Positions 26,660-33,922 of a DNA stretch of 64,000 nt are shown one piece after another. How positions within the stretch are numbered: position 1 is the stretch's first letter; every line of letters starts with the position of its first letter. A program made the position numbers and the translations under genes. The notes below the pieces were generated by a model that was not told the origin of the DNA, made no database searches, and saw only the letters and a program-made list of their open reading frames with translations. This DNA is from Bacteroidales bacterium (GTDB lineage: Bacteria; Bacteroidota; Bacteroidia; Bacteroidales; ML635J-15). Where the stretch lies: contig JAGOLH010000008.1 of the NCBI GenBank assembly GCA_017994175.1, positions 1 through 64,000 on the forward strand, written 5' to 3'.

Positions 26660-26960
26660 ACAGAATTCAGAAGGGGACATTTCGTTGTGCGATAGAGGCA
26701 TGATGTTACGAGAGAGAACCAAACCTCCAGCAAGAGAATAATGCTGTTGAATTGCCAGTCGCCCCTTCTGTATTCTGCATTCTGTATTCACAAAAGTAAT
26801 AATACGCCATTGGTTGTAATTGAGCGGAGCAAAGTGGTAATTTATGCTGAGGCACCCGAAGTATCGAAGGGTGACTGCTGAAGACGGTTTTTCATCCCCC
26901 TGCCTATGCTTCGATTAATCTTCCGCTACGCTCCAGTACTCAGCATGACAGGGGAATTGT
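26654..26960. repeat. Composite palindromic intergenic region
   Basis: Between the two direct repeats the sequence is built of nested inverted repeats. CAGAATN heptamers with AGGGG at 26654-26676 are mirrored by CCCCTTCTG and NATTCTG units at 26762-26789. CACCC/GGGTG arms form a hairpin at 26853-26873. CCCCTG...ATGCT at about 26897-26910 is mirrored by AGCATGACAGGGG at 26942-26954. No coding sequence is convincing here. Such palindromic blocks resemble non-autonomous mobile or REP-like intergenic elements, but no transposase is present. Confidence 0.6.
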
Positions 26961-26964
26961 CACC

Positions 26965-27041
26965 CTGAGGGCTAATTATTGGGGCAATAAAAGCAATTTA
27001 AAATGTCGCGATGTTTGGAATCAGAATACAGGAGACAGAAT
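26965..27041. repeat. Direct repeat, copy B (77 bp)
   Basis: This is the second copy of the repeat at 26583-26659. After both copies a shared TAATAATACG motif follows (26796-26806 after the palindromes, and 27042-27052 directly), so copy B looks like a version of the element without the palindromic centre. Confidence 0.88.
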
Positions 27042-27085
27042 GTAATAATACGTCTTTGGTAGCAATATAAAAAACAGGGTTGCTG

Positions 27086-28006
27086 TTAAAAATACTTCTG
27101 CCTCTTAAGTAAATATGCCGTAAGCACATCGGAGAAATCGCTGTTAATATCGGCTTCCACAAAATCGATTTGGTATTGGCCGCATTTGAGCTTTAGCTCA
27201 TTAACATACTCCTCAACGTTTTTCACGTAAGTGTCTCTAATTTCGTTGGGGTTGAGTTTAATATTGCCACCTGTTTCCAGGTCAACAAATTTATAAGGTC
27301 GGTTGCTGAACTGGAATTGCTGCTCCAGCTTGTGATCGGTAACATGAAACAGAATCACCTCATGCTTTGCATATCTCAGGTGTTGCAATGCAGGGAACAA
27401 CAACTCGGGGTCGTTGCTTCCAAACATATCCGAAAAAATCACCACCAGCGAACGCTTATGCATTGTTTCGGCAAGCTGATGGAGGCAGGTTGCTGTATTG
27501 GTCGTTTTCTTCATGGGTATATTTTCGCTGTTCATCAGCAACCGTAGTTGGTTGTACATCACCTGAACATGAACCTGCGATAAACGGGGTTCGGAGTGAA
27601 AGATCACCTCATCGCTGAATAGGCTTAAGCCTACCGCGTCGCGTTGTTTTCGCAACAAATAGATGAGTGATGCCGCACAATACACAGAGTACAGCAGTTT
27701 GTTTGCCTCCTTGCTTTTATAAGGAAACAGCATCGACGACGACACATCGATAATGATTTGCCCGCGAAGATTGGTTTCCTCCTCGTAGCGTTTTACAAAT
27801 AGTTTTTCGCTTCGGGCAAAAAGCTTCCAGTCGATATGTTTTGTCGATTCACCGGCATTATACAGCCTGTGCTCTGCAAACTCAACCGAAAAACCATGAA
27901 AGGGACTTTTGTGCAATCCTGTGATAAACCCTTCCACCACCTGCTGTGCAATCAGATCGAGGTTATCGAACTCCCTAATGTGTTCTATGTCGGATAAGTT
28001 TTTCAC
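27086..28006 (-). CDS. DUF58 domain protein with VWA-like fold
   Basis: The 306-residue protein has the DUF58 signature (GFSVEFAEHRLYNAGESTKHIDWKLFARSEKLFVKRYEEETN, about 38-80) followed by a von Willebrand A-like fold with the metal-site motif DVSSS (about 88-92). In many genomes DUF58 proteins work with MoxR AAA+ ATPases in chaperone-like complexes, but no MoxR gene is next to it here. There is no signal peptide, so it is cytoplasmic. It lies 27 bases after the SRPBCC gene and may be the last gene of the pyrE transcript. Confidence 0.85.
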   Translation of the reverse strand: MKNLSDIEHIREFDNLDLIAQQVVEGFITGLHKSPFHGFSVEFAEHRLYNAGESTKHIDWKLFARSEKLFVKRYEEETNLRGQIIIDVSSSMLFPYKSKEANKLLYSVYCAASLIYLLRKQRDAVGLSLFSDEVIFHSEPRLSQVHVQVMYNQLRLLMNSENIPMKKTTNTATCLHQLAETMHKRSLVVIFSDMFGSNDPELLFPALQHLRYAKHEVILFHVTDHKLEQQFQFSNRPYKFVDLETGGNIKLNPNEIRDTYVKNVEEYVNELKLKCGQYQIDFVEADINSDFSDVLTAYLLKRQKYF

Positions 28007-28033
28007 GCGATATTAATAACGGTGCTTACGGGT

Positions 28034-28447
28034 TTATGTTGTCTGATACGAAAGATTGCACAACGCATCAGCCAGTTTATCGAGCATTTGTTTTGCCGGC
28101 TTTTCAAGCATATTACGCATAATTACGTTGAGTTCTGCTTCAATGGTTAGTTTTATTGCTGTGGATGAGCTATCGACAGCCTTGAGCTGAATCCAGAAAA
28201 AAAACTCAAACGGGTTTTCGGCCTTCGAAGTGATCTTGATGGTTTTGAATGGTTCTTTCGCTGCAAAAATCAGAGAAATACGTTGACCTTTGGCTTTAAA
28301 GGAACAACTTTCTGCGTCTGAAGTCCATTCTTCCAGATCGGGTGGAATGAAACTATTGAAATTCCTAAAATCCGATAAAAAATTAAATATTTTTTCATCG
28401 TGTTGCGGAACTTTAACCACCTTGCTTTCTACATGAAACTCTTTCAT
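28034..28447 (-). CDS. SRPBCC (START-like) family protein
   Basis: The 137-residue protein has the START/SRPBCC pattern: an N-terminal strand, then IFNFLSDFRNFNSFIPP, several beta strands with a T/S-rich SSSTAIKLTIEAEL, and a long C-terminal helix (NMLEKPAKQMLDKLADALC). Such folds bind hydrophobic ligands, but the ligand cannot be read from sequence. It lies 12 bases after pyrE on the same strand, a pairing often seen in Bacteroidota, and is probably co-transcribed. Confidence 0.7.
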   Translation of the reverse strand: MKEFHVESKVVKVPQHDEKIFNFLSDFRNFNSFIPPDLEEWTSDAESCSFKAKGQRISLIFAAKEPFKTIKITSKAENPFEFFFWIQLKAVDSSSTAIKLTIEAELNVIMRNMLEKPAKQMLDKLADALCNLSYQTT

Positions 28448-28459
28448 AGTGCATGAAAC

Positions 28460-29092
28460 TTATTTTTTCCACACTGAAGGATTCACCCTCCATTCCTGCA
28501 GTGTTTTCAACTGTTCTGCCTTAATATAGCCGGTTTCAATGGCATGCTCTATCAGCACATCGTAATTGCTCAGGGCAACCAGTTTCACGTTTTCGTTTTC
28601 GAAGCTTGTTTTTGCCACATCGAATCCATACGAAAAAATTGCCACCATGCCAACCACCTCGCAATTTTCGGCTCTCACCGCTTTTACTGCGCCCAGACTG
28701 CTTCCTCCTGTCGATATTAAATCTTCGACAACCAGCACTTTTTTGCCTTTTTCGAGATAGCCCTCTATCAGATTTTCCAATCCGTGATCTTTGGGTTTAG
28801 ACCGTACGTAAACAAATGGTTTTTTCAAGGCATCGGCTACTAAGGCCCCCTGAGCAATAGCTCCGGTTGCTACTCCCGCTACCACATCGAAATCGCCAAA
28901 ATTCATTCCGATGATCTTCACAAAAGAATCTCTGATGAATGTACGAACTTCGGGGAATGATAAAGTTTTGCGGTTGTCGCAATAAATAGGGGAATACCAC
29001 CCCGATGCCCATGTAAAGTGATTTGTAGGGTCAAGTTTTATTGCTTTAATTTGCAATAATTGTTCTGCGATTTGTTTTGCTATGTTTTGCAT
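28460..29092 (-). CDS. pyrE: Orotate phosphoribosyltransferase
   Basis: The 210-residue protein has the PRPP-binding loop VLVVEDLISTGGSS (about 114-127), GVATGAIAQGALVADAL for the pyrophosphate loop region, and YVRSKPKDHG, the flexible catalytic loop. It forms orotidine 5'-monophosphate from orotate and PRPP in pyrimidine synthesis. Its start lies only six bases from the ATG of the divergent Nudix gene, so the two promoters must overlap the opposite coding regions or be leaderless-like. Confidence 0.94.
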   Translation of the reverse strand: MQNIAKQIAEQLLQIKAIKLDPTNHFTWASGWYSPIYCDNRKTLSFPEVRTFIRDSFVKIIGMNFGDFDVVAGVATGAIAQGALVADALKKPFVYVRSKPKDHGLENLIEGYLEKGKKVLVVEDLISTGGSSLGAVKAVRAENCEVVGMVAIFSYGFDVAKTSFENENVKLVALSNYDVLIEHAIETGYIKAEQLKTLQEWRVNPSVWKK

Positions 29093-29098
29093 AATACA

Positions 29099-29722
29099 AT
29101 GGAAAAAATTTATTTCAAAAATCGGTTTATAAGTATCTGTGAATCACCGGTTAACCGCAAAGGGGCCATGAACATCAACTACCAAACCGTTCACGACCTA
29201 AATATAGTTATTTATAAGTTTTTGGCAAACAATCATATTTCGAGCTTGCACATATTCGGGAAAAAACCAAAAAAAATCCTTAAAAAGATAAAAACCGTTT
29301 TTCACTACATAAAAGCTGCAGGAGGCGTAGTAGTAAACAACACGGGCGAAATCCTGCTTATCCGGCGTCGTGGTAAATGGGATCTGCCAAAAGGCAAAAA
29401 AGAAAAAAAAGAAGATATTGAACTTACCGCCATCAGGGAGGTTTGCGAAGAATGTGGACTGAATCCCGAATTATTAAAAATTGAAAACTTCATCGACAAC
29501 GCTTTTCACATCTATGAAGAGGGACCCGATTTCATTTTGAAGCGCACTTCCTGGTTTGTAATGAAATATTCAGGCACCAACGTTCTTATTCCACAGACCG
29601 AAGAGGATATTACAAAGGCAAAATGGGTAAAACCCGAAGAGTTACCGCGTTACCTGAAGAAAACCTTTTTAAACATTACTGTAATTCTTGAAAAATACCT
29701 GAAATCGACTGAGGTTTTATAA
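29099..29722 (+). CDS. Nudix hydrolase
   Basis: From the ATG at 29099 the protein is 207 residues. An N-terminal region of about 75 residues precedes the Nudix domain, which has a perfect Nudix box (G x5 E x7 REVCEECGL, about residues 98-120) preceded by RGKWDLPKGK. The box coordinates the metal that activates water for cleavage of a nucleoside-diphosphate linkage; the substrate is unknown. The ORF extends upstream to 29060 but that would overlap pyrE. The last 67 codons recur at 32148-32354, see that entry. Confidence 0.9.
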   Translation: MEKIYFKNRFISICESPVNRKGAMNINYQTVHDLNIVIYKFLANNHISSLHIFGKKPKKILKKIKTVFHYIKAAGGVVVNNTGEILLIRRRGKWDLPKGKKEKKEDIELTAIREVCEECGLNPELLKIENFIDNAFHIYEEGPDFILKRTSWFVMKYSGTNVLIPQTEEDITKAKWVKPEELPRYLKKTFLNITVILEKYLKSTEVL

Positions 29723-29916
29723 TTTTTTATTTGGTGTAACAATTCGCCCGTACGACATCAGCGTATCAATAAATGAAGTCATAAGTCAAATGAAAAAAGT
29801 CAAATAAAAATTGTAAAAAAAGAACGAAATTCTCTGTAATAGAATACTCAAAGCATTTGACATCAGACATTAGCCATTATCACATCATCAAATTATCATA
29901 TTATCAAATAATCCTA
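29723..29916. other. Gene-free A+T-rich spacer with short repeats
   Basis: No coding sequence is seen. The 3' part (about 29866-29912) is built of irregular repeats of the ATCA/ATTATCA kind, and 29780-29810 contains repeated GTCA/TCAAAT units. The spacer lies just after the Nudix stop, that is, at one edge of the inserted module. Confidence 0.5.
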
Positions 29917-31482
29917 TCACTCCACCGCCACTTTCCCCGTGCACAGCTTCCCTCCAACCCAAACATTCAGGAGATAGACCCCTGCAGGTAGCCCTGCAAC
30001 ATTCAGTTTCACCTGCGAACCGGTTTCCGTTTCCATACATTCCGTTTCCACATCAACCCACTGGCAACCTGTGGCATCAAACAATTCAATTCTCGCAGAG
30101 CTACCCTTTACCGGCAAGCTTACAGTTACCACATCACTTGCCGGGTTCGGGTAAACCGCTGCCTGCATGGCCCGTATCGTTTGCGTGCCATACCCGTTGT
30201 AGCAATCGGGGTTGCAGCCTTCCTCAAGGCAGCCGCATTCGTCCACCTTCACTACCAGGCCTTTTTGTACTCCCGACGGGAACATACTGCACGAGGGGCT
30301 GTAATACTCCCCGCCCATAATAAACCCGCCGTCGGGGGTAGGGGTAATGCTGTAAAACTTCGTATAAGCGCCACTCGTGGTATTGTCGGGGAAACACACA
30401 TAATCGCGGTACCACACTGCCTCGCCCTGCGGGTTTATTTTAAGTATAAATCCGGGTTGCGTGTAATAGGTCGCCTCGCCTACAAGGTATATATTTCCGG
30501 CGGTATCCTGGTAATAATCATTTACAAGAAATTTTTTATTCGGCAGATCATCAATGTAATCATGAATTCTTCGTTTCTGGCTGATCGTCCCGTTGTCGTC
30601 CATCCGGGCAAGCCATATACTGCGGTTTTCTTCATTTATAGCATTGTCTAAGTAAGGGTCGCTCCAGGTAATTAAGTAATCGCCATCCGGCATGATAAAG
30701 GCAAACGGGTGAAAACACAGGGTGTCCTGTGTGGCCGTGGTCCGCCGCCACAACTCGTTGCCCGCGTTGTCTAACCTCACAAACCAGGCTCGTTGCTTAT
30801 CGGGCCATGAAACATAAGGGCCTATCTCGTCCTGGCAACTCACCAGGTAGCCACCGGTTGGCACTTGTAAGGTCTGGTACGGAAACACCCTTCGCCTGTA
30901 GGGGTTCGCCGCCAAAAACGTGTATTGCTTCACCCCCAGCGTGTCTCCCGCCCGGTTCGTAAAAATCAGCATCGGAAAAGAGTTTTGGCTGTTGTATTCA
31001 TAGTCACCGGTTAATACATAACCCGTTGCAGTGGTATCTATTAAATACAATATTCCCTGGCTTGTTCCTGGTATACAATGGTTATACCTGATTATGGTAT
31101 CCATATTCCTGGTATCCAAATTATACCGCATCATTATTGGGCTCAGGGTATAGGCTTTGGAATAATCAATATAGCTACCAACAAATATAATTGTATCCTC
31201 CCTCATTAGATAGGCATTCGACCGGTAAACATTCAATCCTTCAGTTGTATCACTATAGTAATAAAATGAATCCTGTAATACTCCGTTTTCGCCTATAATG
31301 TTAAATTGTGGCAAACTGCCATCGTTAGTAGGGTGCCCAATCAGGCCATAAGTATAATATTGTCCATTTTTAATTACTATCTCATTTATAATCCATCCCT
31401 CATATAGATCATAAAACCTTTCCTGTGCCAACGAAAGCAGTGGCGTCATCAATACCACTGCTATCATGATGTTTCTTTTCAT
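29917..31482 (-). CDS. T9SS cargo protein with C-terminal sorting domain
   Basis: The 521-residue protein has a signal peptide (1-19, ends LAQ). The middle is a series of beta-strand segments with repeated G.YL/G.FI..G motifs (for example GYVLTGDYEY, GYLVSCQDE, GDYLITW, GFIMGGEY), which fits a beta-propeller. A Cys-rich spot (CGCLEEGCNPDC) precedes a type A T9SS sorting domain (about 440-521: VYPNPASDVVTV, then GLPAGVYLLNV.V.GK...GKV). The C-terminal signal targets the protein through the type IX system to the cell surface. Its GC and codon use look higher than those of the neighbours. Ends on the right of the Nudix gene; no start-sharing with the next gene. Confidence 0.88.
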   Translation of the reverse strand: MKRNIMIAVVLMTPLLSLAQERFYDLYEGWIINEIVIKNGQYYTYGLIGHPTNDGSLPQFNIIGENGVLQDSFYYYSDTTEGLNVYRSNAYLMREDTIIFVGSYIDYSKAYTLSPIMMRYNLDTRNMDTIIRYNHCIPGTSQGILYLIDTTATGYVLTGDYEYNSQNSFPMLIFTNRAGDTLGVKQYTFLAANPYRRRVFPYQTLQVPTGGYLVSCQDEIGPYVSWPDKQRAWFVRLDNAGNELWRRTTATQDTLCFHPFAFIMPDGDYLITWSDPYLDNAINEENRSIWLARMDDNGTISQKRRIHDYIDDLPNKKFLVNDYYQDTAGNIYLVGEATYYTQPGFILKINPQGEAVWYRDYVCFPDNTTSGAYTKFYSITPTPDGGFIMGGEYYSPSCSMFPSGVQKGLVVKVDECGCLEEGCNPDCYNGYGTQTIRAMQAAVYPNPASDVVTVSLPVKGSSARIELFDATGCQWVDVETECMETETGSQVKLNVAGLPAGVYLLNVWVGGKLCTGKVAVE

Positions 31483-31489
31483 AATCCTG

Positions 31490-32074
31490 TTATTTAGTTA
31501 CCGCAACCACCTTACTGTCAACAATCTTGCTCTGTGTTTCAATATAAATAATATAAGTTCCCTGGCTAATGTACATAAAAAGGCTATCCGATCTACCACC
31601 ATTTATACAGTCACTGGTCGAACTAAACTCATTAAAACAGTCCATAAGGTGTTGCTCAGAAAGGTCATAATCAAGATGATAATTATTGTTGATATGATTA
31701 AAATACAAGTTTACTACAGCCTCTAATGCACCAATAGGGGCATAAACATAGCATCCGTTGGGACAATATGAATCTGACAAAACCCCTTGGTACTTAACAC
31801 TTGTCATCCATCCATTGCCTTGTTCATAGATTGGAACATATGTTTGCAGAACATTGTCCCATACTAGATGTAAGTCATGATTTCCGTCGAAATAAGGTGA
31901 AGTATTCAGATTTGCTCCATGAGCCTTTCGCCAGTCAAAACTTTTTGCTTTTACCGGAGGCAACGTGTTGATAGTAGTATCTGTATCGACCAATAGATTG
32001 AAATTAATAGTTTGCGCCTGCAAACCCGATACAATCGTTGTTACGAAAACAATAATTAATAAAAACTTTTTCAT
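31490..32074 (-). CDS. Truncated papain-like (C1) protease, possibly a relic
   Basis: The 194-residue protein has a signal peptide (about 1-20) and the N-terminal half of a papain-like fold: FDWRKAHG, VKYQG, then CYVYAPIGALEAV with a Cys at the catalytic position (papain CWAFSAVGALE), LSEQHLMDC and a C.NGG motif. The chain then stops after about 25 more residues, so the His and Asn of the catalytic triad are missing and so is a T9SS sorting domain. The gene may be a decayed or truncated protease. It starts 7 bases upstream of the T9SS cargo gene on the same strand, which may be its downstream partner. Confidence 0.65.
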   Translation of the reverse strand: MKKFLLIIVFVTTIVSGLQAQTINFNLLVDTDTTINTLPPVKAKSFDWRKAHGANLNTSPYFDGNHDLHLVWDNVLQTYVPIYEQGNGWMTSVKYQGVLSDSYCPNGCYVYAPIGALEAVVNLYFNHINNNYHLDYDLSEQHLMDCFNEFSSTSDCINGGRSDSLFMYISQGTYIIYIETQSKIVDSKVVAVTK

Positions 32075-32147
32075 TGGTTTAGACTTGAATTTCTCAAATA
32101 ATTTTACAAGTTACAAATAATTCTTTTTTAATGCCAAATATATTAAA

Positions 32148-32354
32148 GGTCCCAATTTTATTTTAAAACACAGCTTTGGGGTTGCAATGAAATATTCCGG
32201 CACCGAAGTTCTTATTCCCCAGACCGAAGAGGATATTACAAAGGCAAAATGGGTAAAACCCGAAGAGTTATCGCGTTACCTGAAGAAAACTTTTTTAAAC
32301 ATTACTGTAATTCTTGAAAAATACCTGAAATCAACAGGGGTTGATATTGATTAA
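32148..32354 (+). pseudogene. Second copy of the Nudix gene 3' end (truncated duplicate)
   Basis: This segment matches 29522-29722 (last 67 codons of the Nudix gene) in the same orientation and open frame, ending at its own TAA at 32354. From KYSGTE onward it is almost identical, including WVKPEEL and KKTFLNITVILEKYLKST; before that point it is more diverged (GPNFILKHSFGVAM versus GPDFILKRTSWFVM). There is no Nudix box and no start region. It lies on the far side of the T9SS/papain-like module from the intact gene, and it is a likely footprint of duplication or insertion. Confidence 0.88.
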
Positions 32355-32358
32355 AAAA

Positions 32359-33759
32359 CTAATCGTCGTTTATCAGGCTGAAAAAGGCCTTCTCGAAACC
32401 TTCGAGGGGACCCGGGGCCGGTGAATAGATAAGGAAACCCGAAGGACTAACCAAAAAATAGCTGGGATATGCTGCAATTTTGTAATAGCCCGGAATGGTT
32501 TTATCGCCACCGGTAAAAACAAAATCCCATGTATATTTATGGGCATTCAAATAACGTTTGGCTTTGGCAACATCCGAATCAACCACCACCGATACCACCT
32601 TGAAATACTGATTGTGTTTTTCGTAAATGGTTTTCAGCAATTCGAGCTGTTGCTGGCAGGTGTACGAGTCGGTATTGATAAAACTCAAATACACAAATTG
32701 ATTACGGTAATTCGAAAGTTTAACGGTATCGCCCAGCGTATCGGGAAGTGCAAAATGCGGAGCCACCGTGCCCTCTGCCATAGTGAGCACTTTGTCAGCG
32801 ATATTTTGCCCAATAACCCTGTGTTCGGGATATACTGTAACGATGCATAATGAATCCAAACAAAGCAGCAATGGGGTCCATGCATAATTATCATTATAAA
32901 AAGCATCGTGTATCCCTTTCAGAATTGCCAGCTCCTTAAGCCGGGGGTTCTGCAGTTCAAGCCAGTACGAAAGCAGGAATTTAATGTTGGTTATGCTGTG
33001 CCCGTAGTTTACTTCCCAGAACAGCCTCGGACCAATTAACTCATTCAGTTGGTTGTCGAAAAAATTGTTGTATAGCTCTCCGAAAATCTCCATATATGCC
33101 GGATTTTCGTAATATACACTATCGAAAGTGAGGTTTTTAAATGCCACTTCCGGTCTGTTGCGTTGATATGCCAGATAGCGCAACCCAACATATTTGAATT
33201 TTTTATACGCATTAAAATACGGATTGCCCTTATAGGAAAAATGCGAGTCGATTTCATTAATGAACGTATCAACATCCGACTCCATGCCTTTTACATAAAT
33301 TTCAAACATCGATTCATCGACATATTCATCGTAGAAATAATCGAAGTCCATAATGAGGTAATTCAAATCGGTTTTTTTCATGTTTTTTATTCCGATATGC
33401 ACCGATTCGGGTTCGAAAAAGGGGTTTAACTCATCTGCCTTGGTTTTTTCGATATATTCAGGGAGTATAATATCGTAATTGCAACCAGGTTCCATATAAA
33501 AATATGCAAAATAAATCCCTGTTTCGGCAAAAACCATACAGGTTTTATCGAGTTCACATTGCCCTGAGAAATACCCCTTGCTGTCGACGGTAACTGTAAA
33601 TAGGTCTTGTTCCAGCATGGTGATGCGGTCGTAGAATTTTTGAAATACAATTTTTTTTCCGGCATAGGCAGGAGCCGTACCCTCAACCTTGCAAATACCG
33701 GCATACAGATTTGTTGTAAAAACAGAAAAGAATAGTAAAAAGGCAATATTTCTCATCAT
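32359..33759 (-). CDS. Secreted thioredoxin-fold protein lacking a CxxC motif
   Basis: From the ATG at 33759 (a second ATG follows at 33756; the open frame extends to 33867 without a signal-like start) the protein is about 466 residues. It has a signal peptide, an N-terminal DUF4369-like beta domain, a long helical middle, and a C-terminal thioredoxin-like domain (about 335-466: AEGTVAPHFALPDTLGD, LSNYRNQFVYLSFINTDSYTCQQQL, PSYFLVSPSG). The usual CxxC of TlpA/ResA is replaced by a single Cys (SYTC), so redox activity by the normal mechanism is unlikely. A periplasmic or lipid-associated role is inferred. Confidence 0.72.
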   Translation of the reverse strand: MMRNIAFLLFFSVFTTNLYAGICKVEGTAPAYAGKKIVFQKFYDRITMLEQDLFTVTVDSKGYFSGQCELDKTCMVFAETGIYFAYFYMEPGCNYDIILPEYIEKTKADELNPFFEPESVHIGIKNMKKTDLNYLIMDFDYFYDEYVDESMFEIYVKGMESDVDTFINEIDSHFSYKGNPYFNAYKKFKYVGLRYLAYQRNRPEVAFKNLTFDSVYYENPAYMEIFGELYNNFFDNQLNELIGPRLFWEVNYGHSITNIKFLLSYWLELQNPRLKELAILKGIHDAFYNDNYAWTPLLLCLDSLCIVTVYPEHRVIGQNIADKVLTMAEGTVAPHFALPDTLGDTVKLSNYRNQFVYLSFINTDSYTCQQQLELLKTIYEKHNQYFKVVSVVVDSDVAKAKRYLNAHKYTWDFVFTGGDKTIPGYYKIAAYPSYFLVSPSGFLIYSPAPGPLEGFEKAFFSLINDD

Positions 33760-33898
33760 ACTCAGAACCAATTGCACAAAATGAATAAATAGTTTTGCGT
33801 AAATATACTTTATTAACAACCTGATTTTATGTTTTATTGTAAAAAATCCGAAATTCATCCATAACAATTAATCATATCATTTTTTTATGCTTTCTTCG

Positions 33899-33906
33899 TA
33901 TGTTTG
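33899..33906 (+). promoter_or_regulatory. Putative -7 element for the Ig-like lipoprotein operon
   Basis: TATGTTTG matches TAnnTTTG and ends 16 bases before the TTG start at 33923. No -33 TTTG is seen at the right distance. Confidence 0.35.
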
Positions 33907-33922
33907 TACCAAATTTTAGTAA

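Noticed and set aside
26553-26741. ORF of 62 codons in the repeat block
   Set aside because: It runs through the direct repeat and heptamers, has no homology pattern, and the second copy of the repeat does not keep the frame.
26640-26800. A CRISPR array in the heptamer and palindrome block
   Set aside because: The units are about 7 bases without spacers of constant length, there are no cas genes, and the arms are inverted, not direct repeats of 25-40 bases.
27086-28006. A MoxR/DUF58 chaperone operon
   Set aside because: Only the DUF58 gene is here; no MoxR AAA+ gene or second VWA gene lies next to it.
29917-32074. One split gene: papain-like protease and T9SS cargo protein joined by a frameshift
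   Set aside because: The downstream gene has its own start and signal peptide and a propeller-like body, so it is not the missing C1 half.
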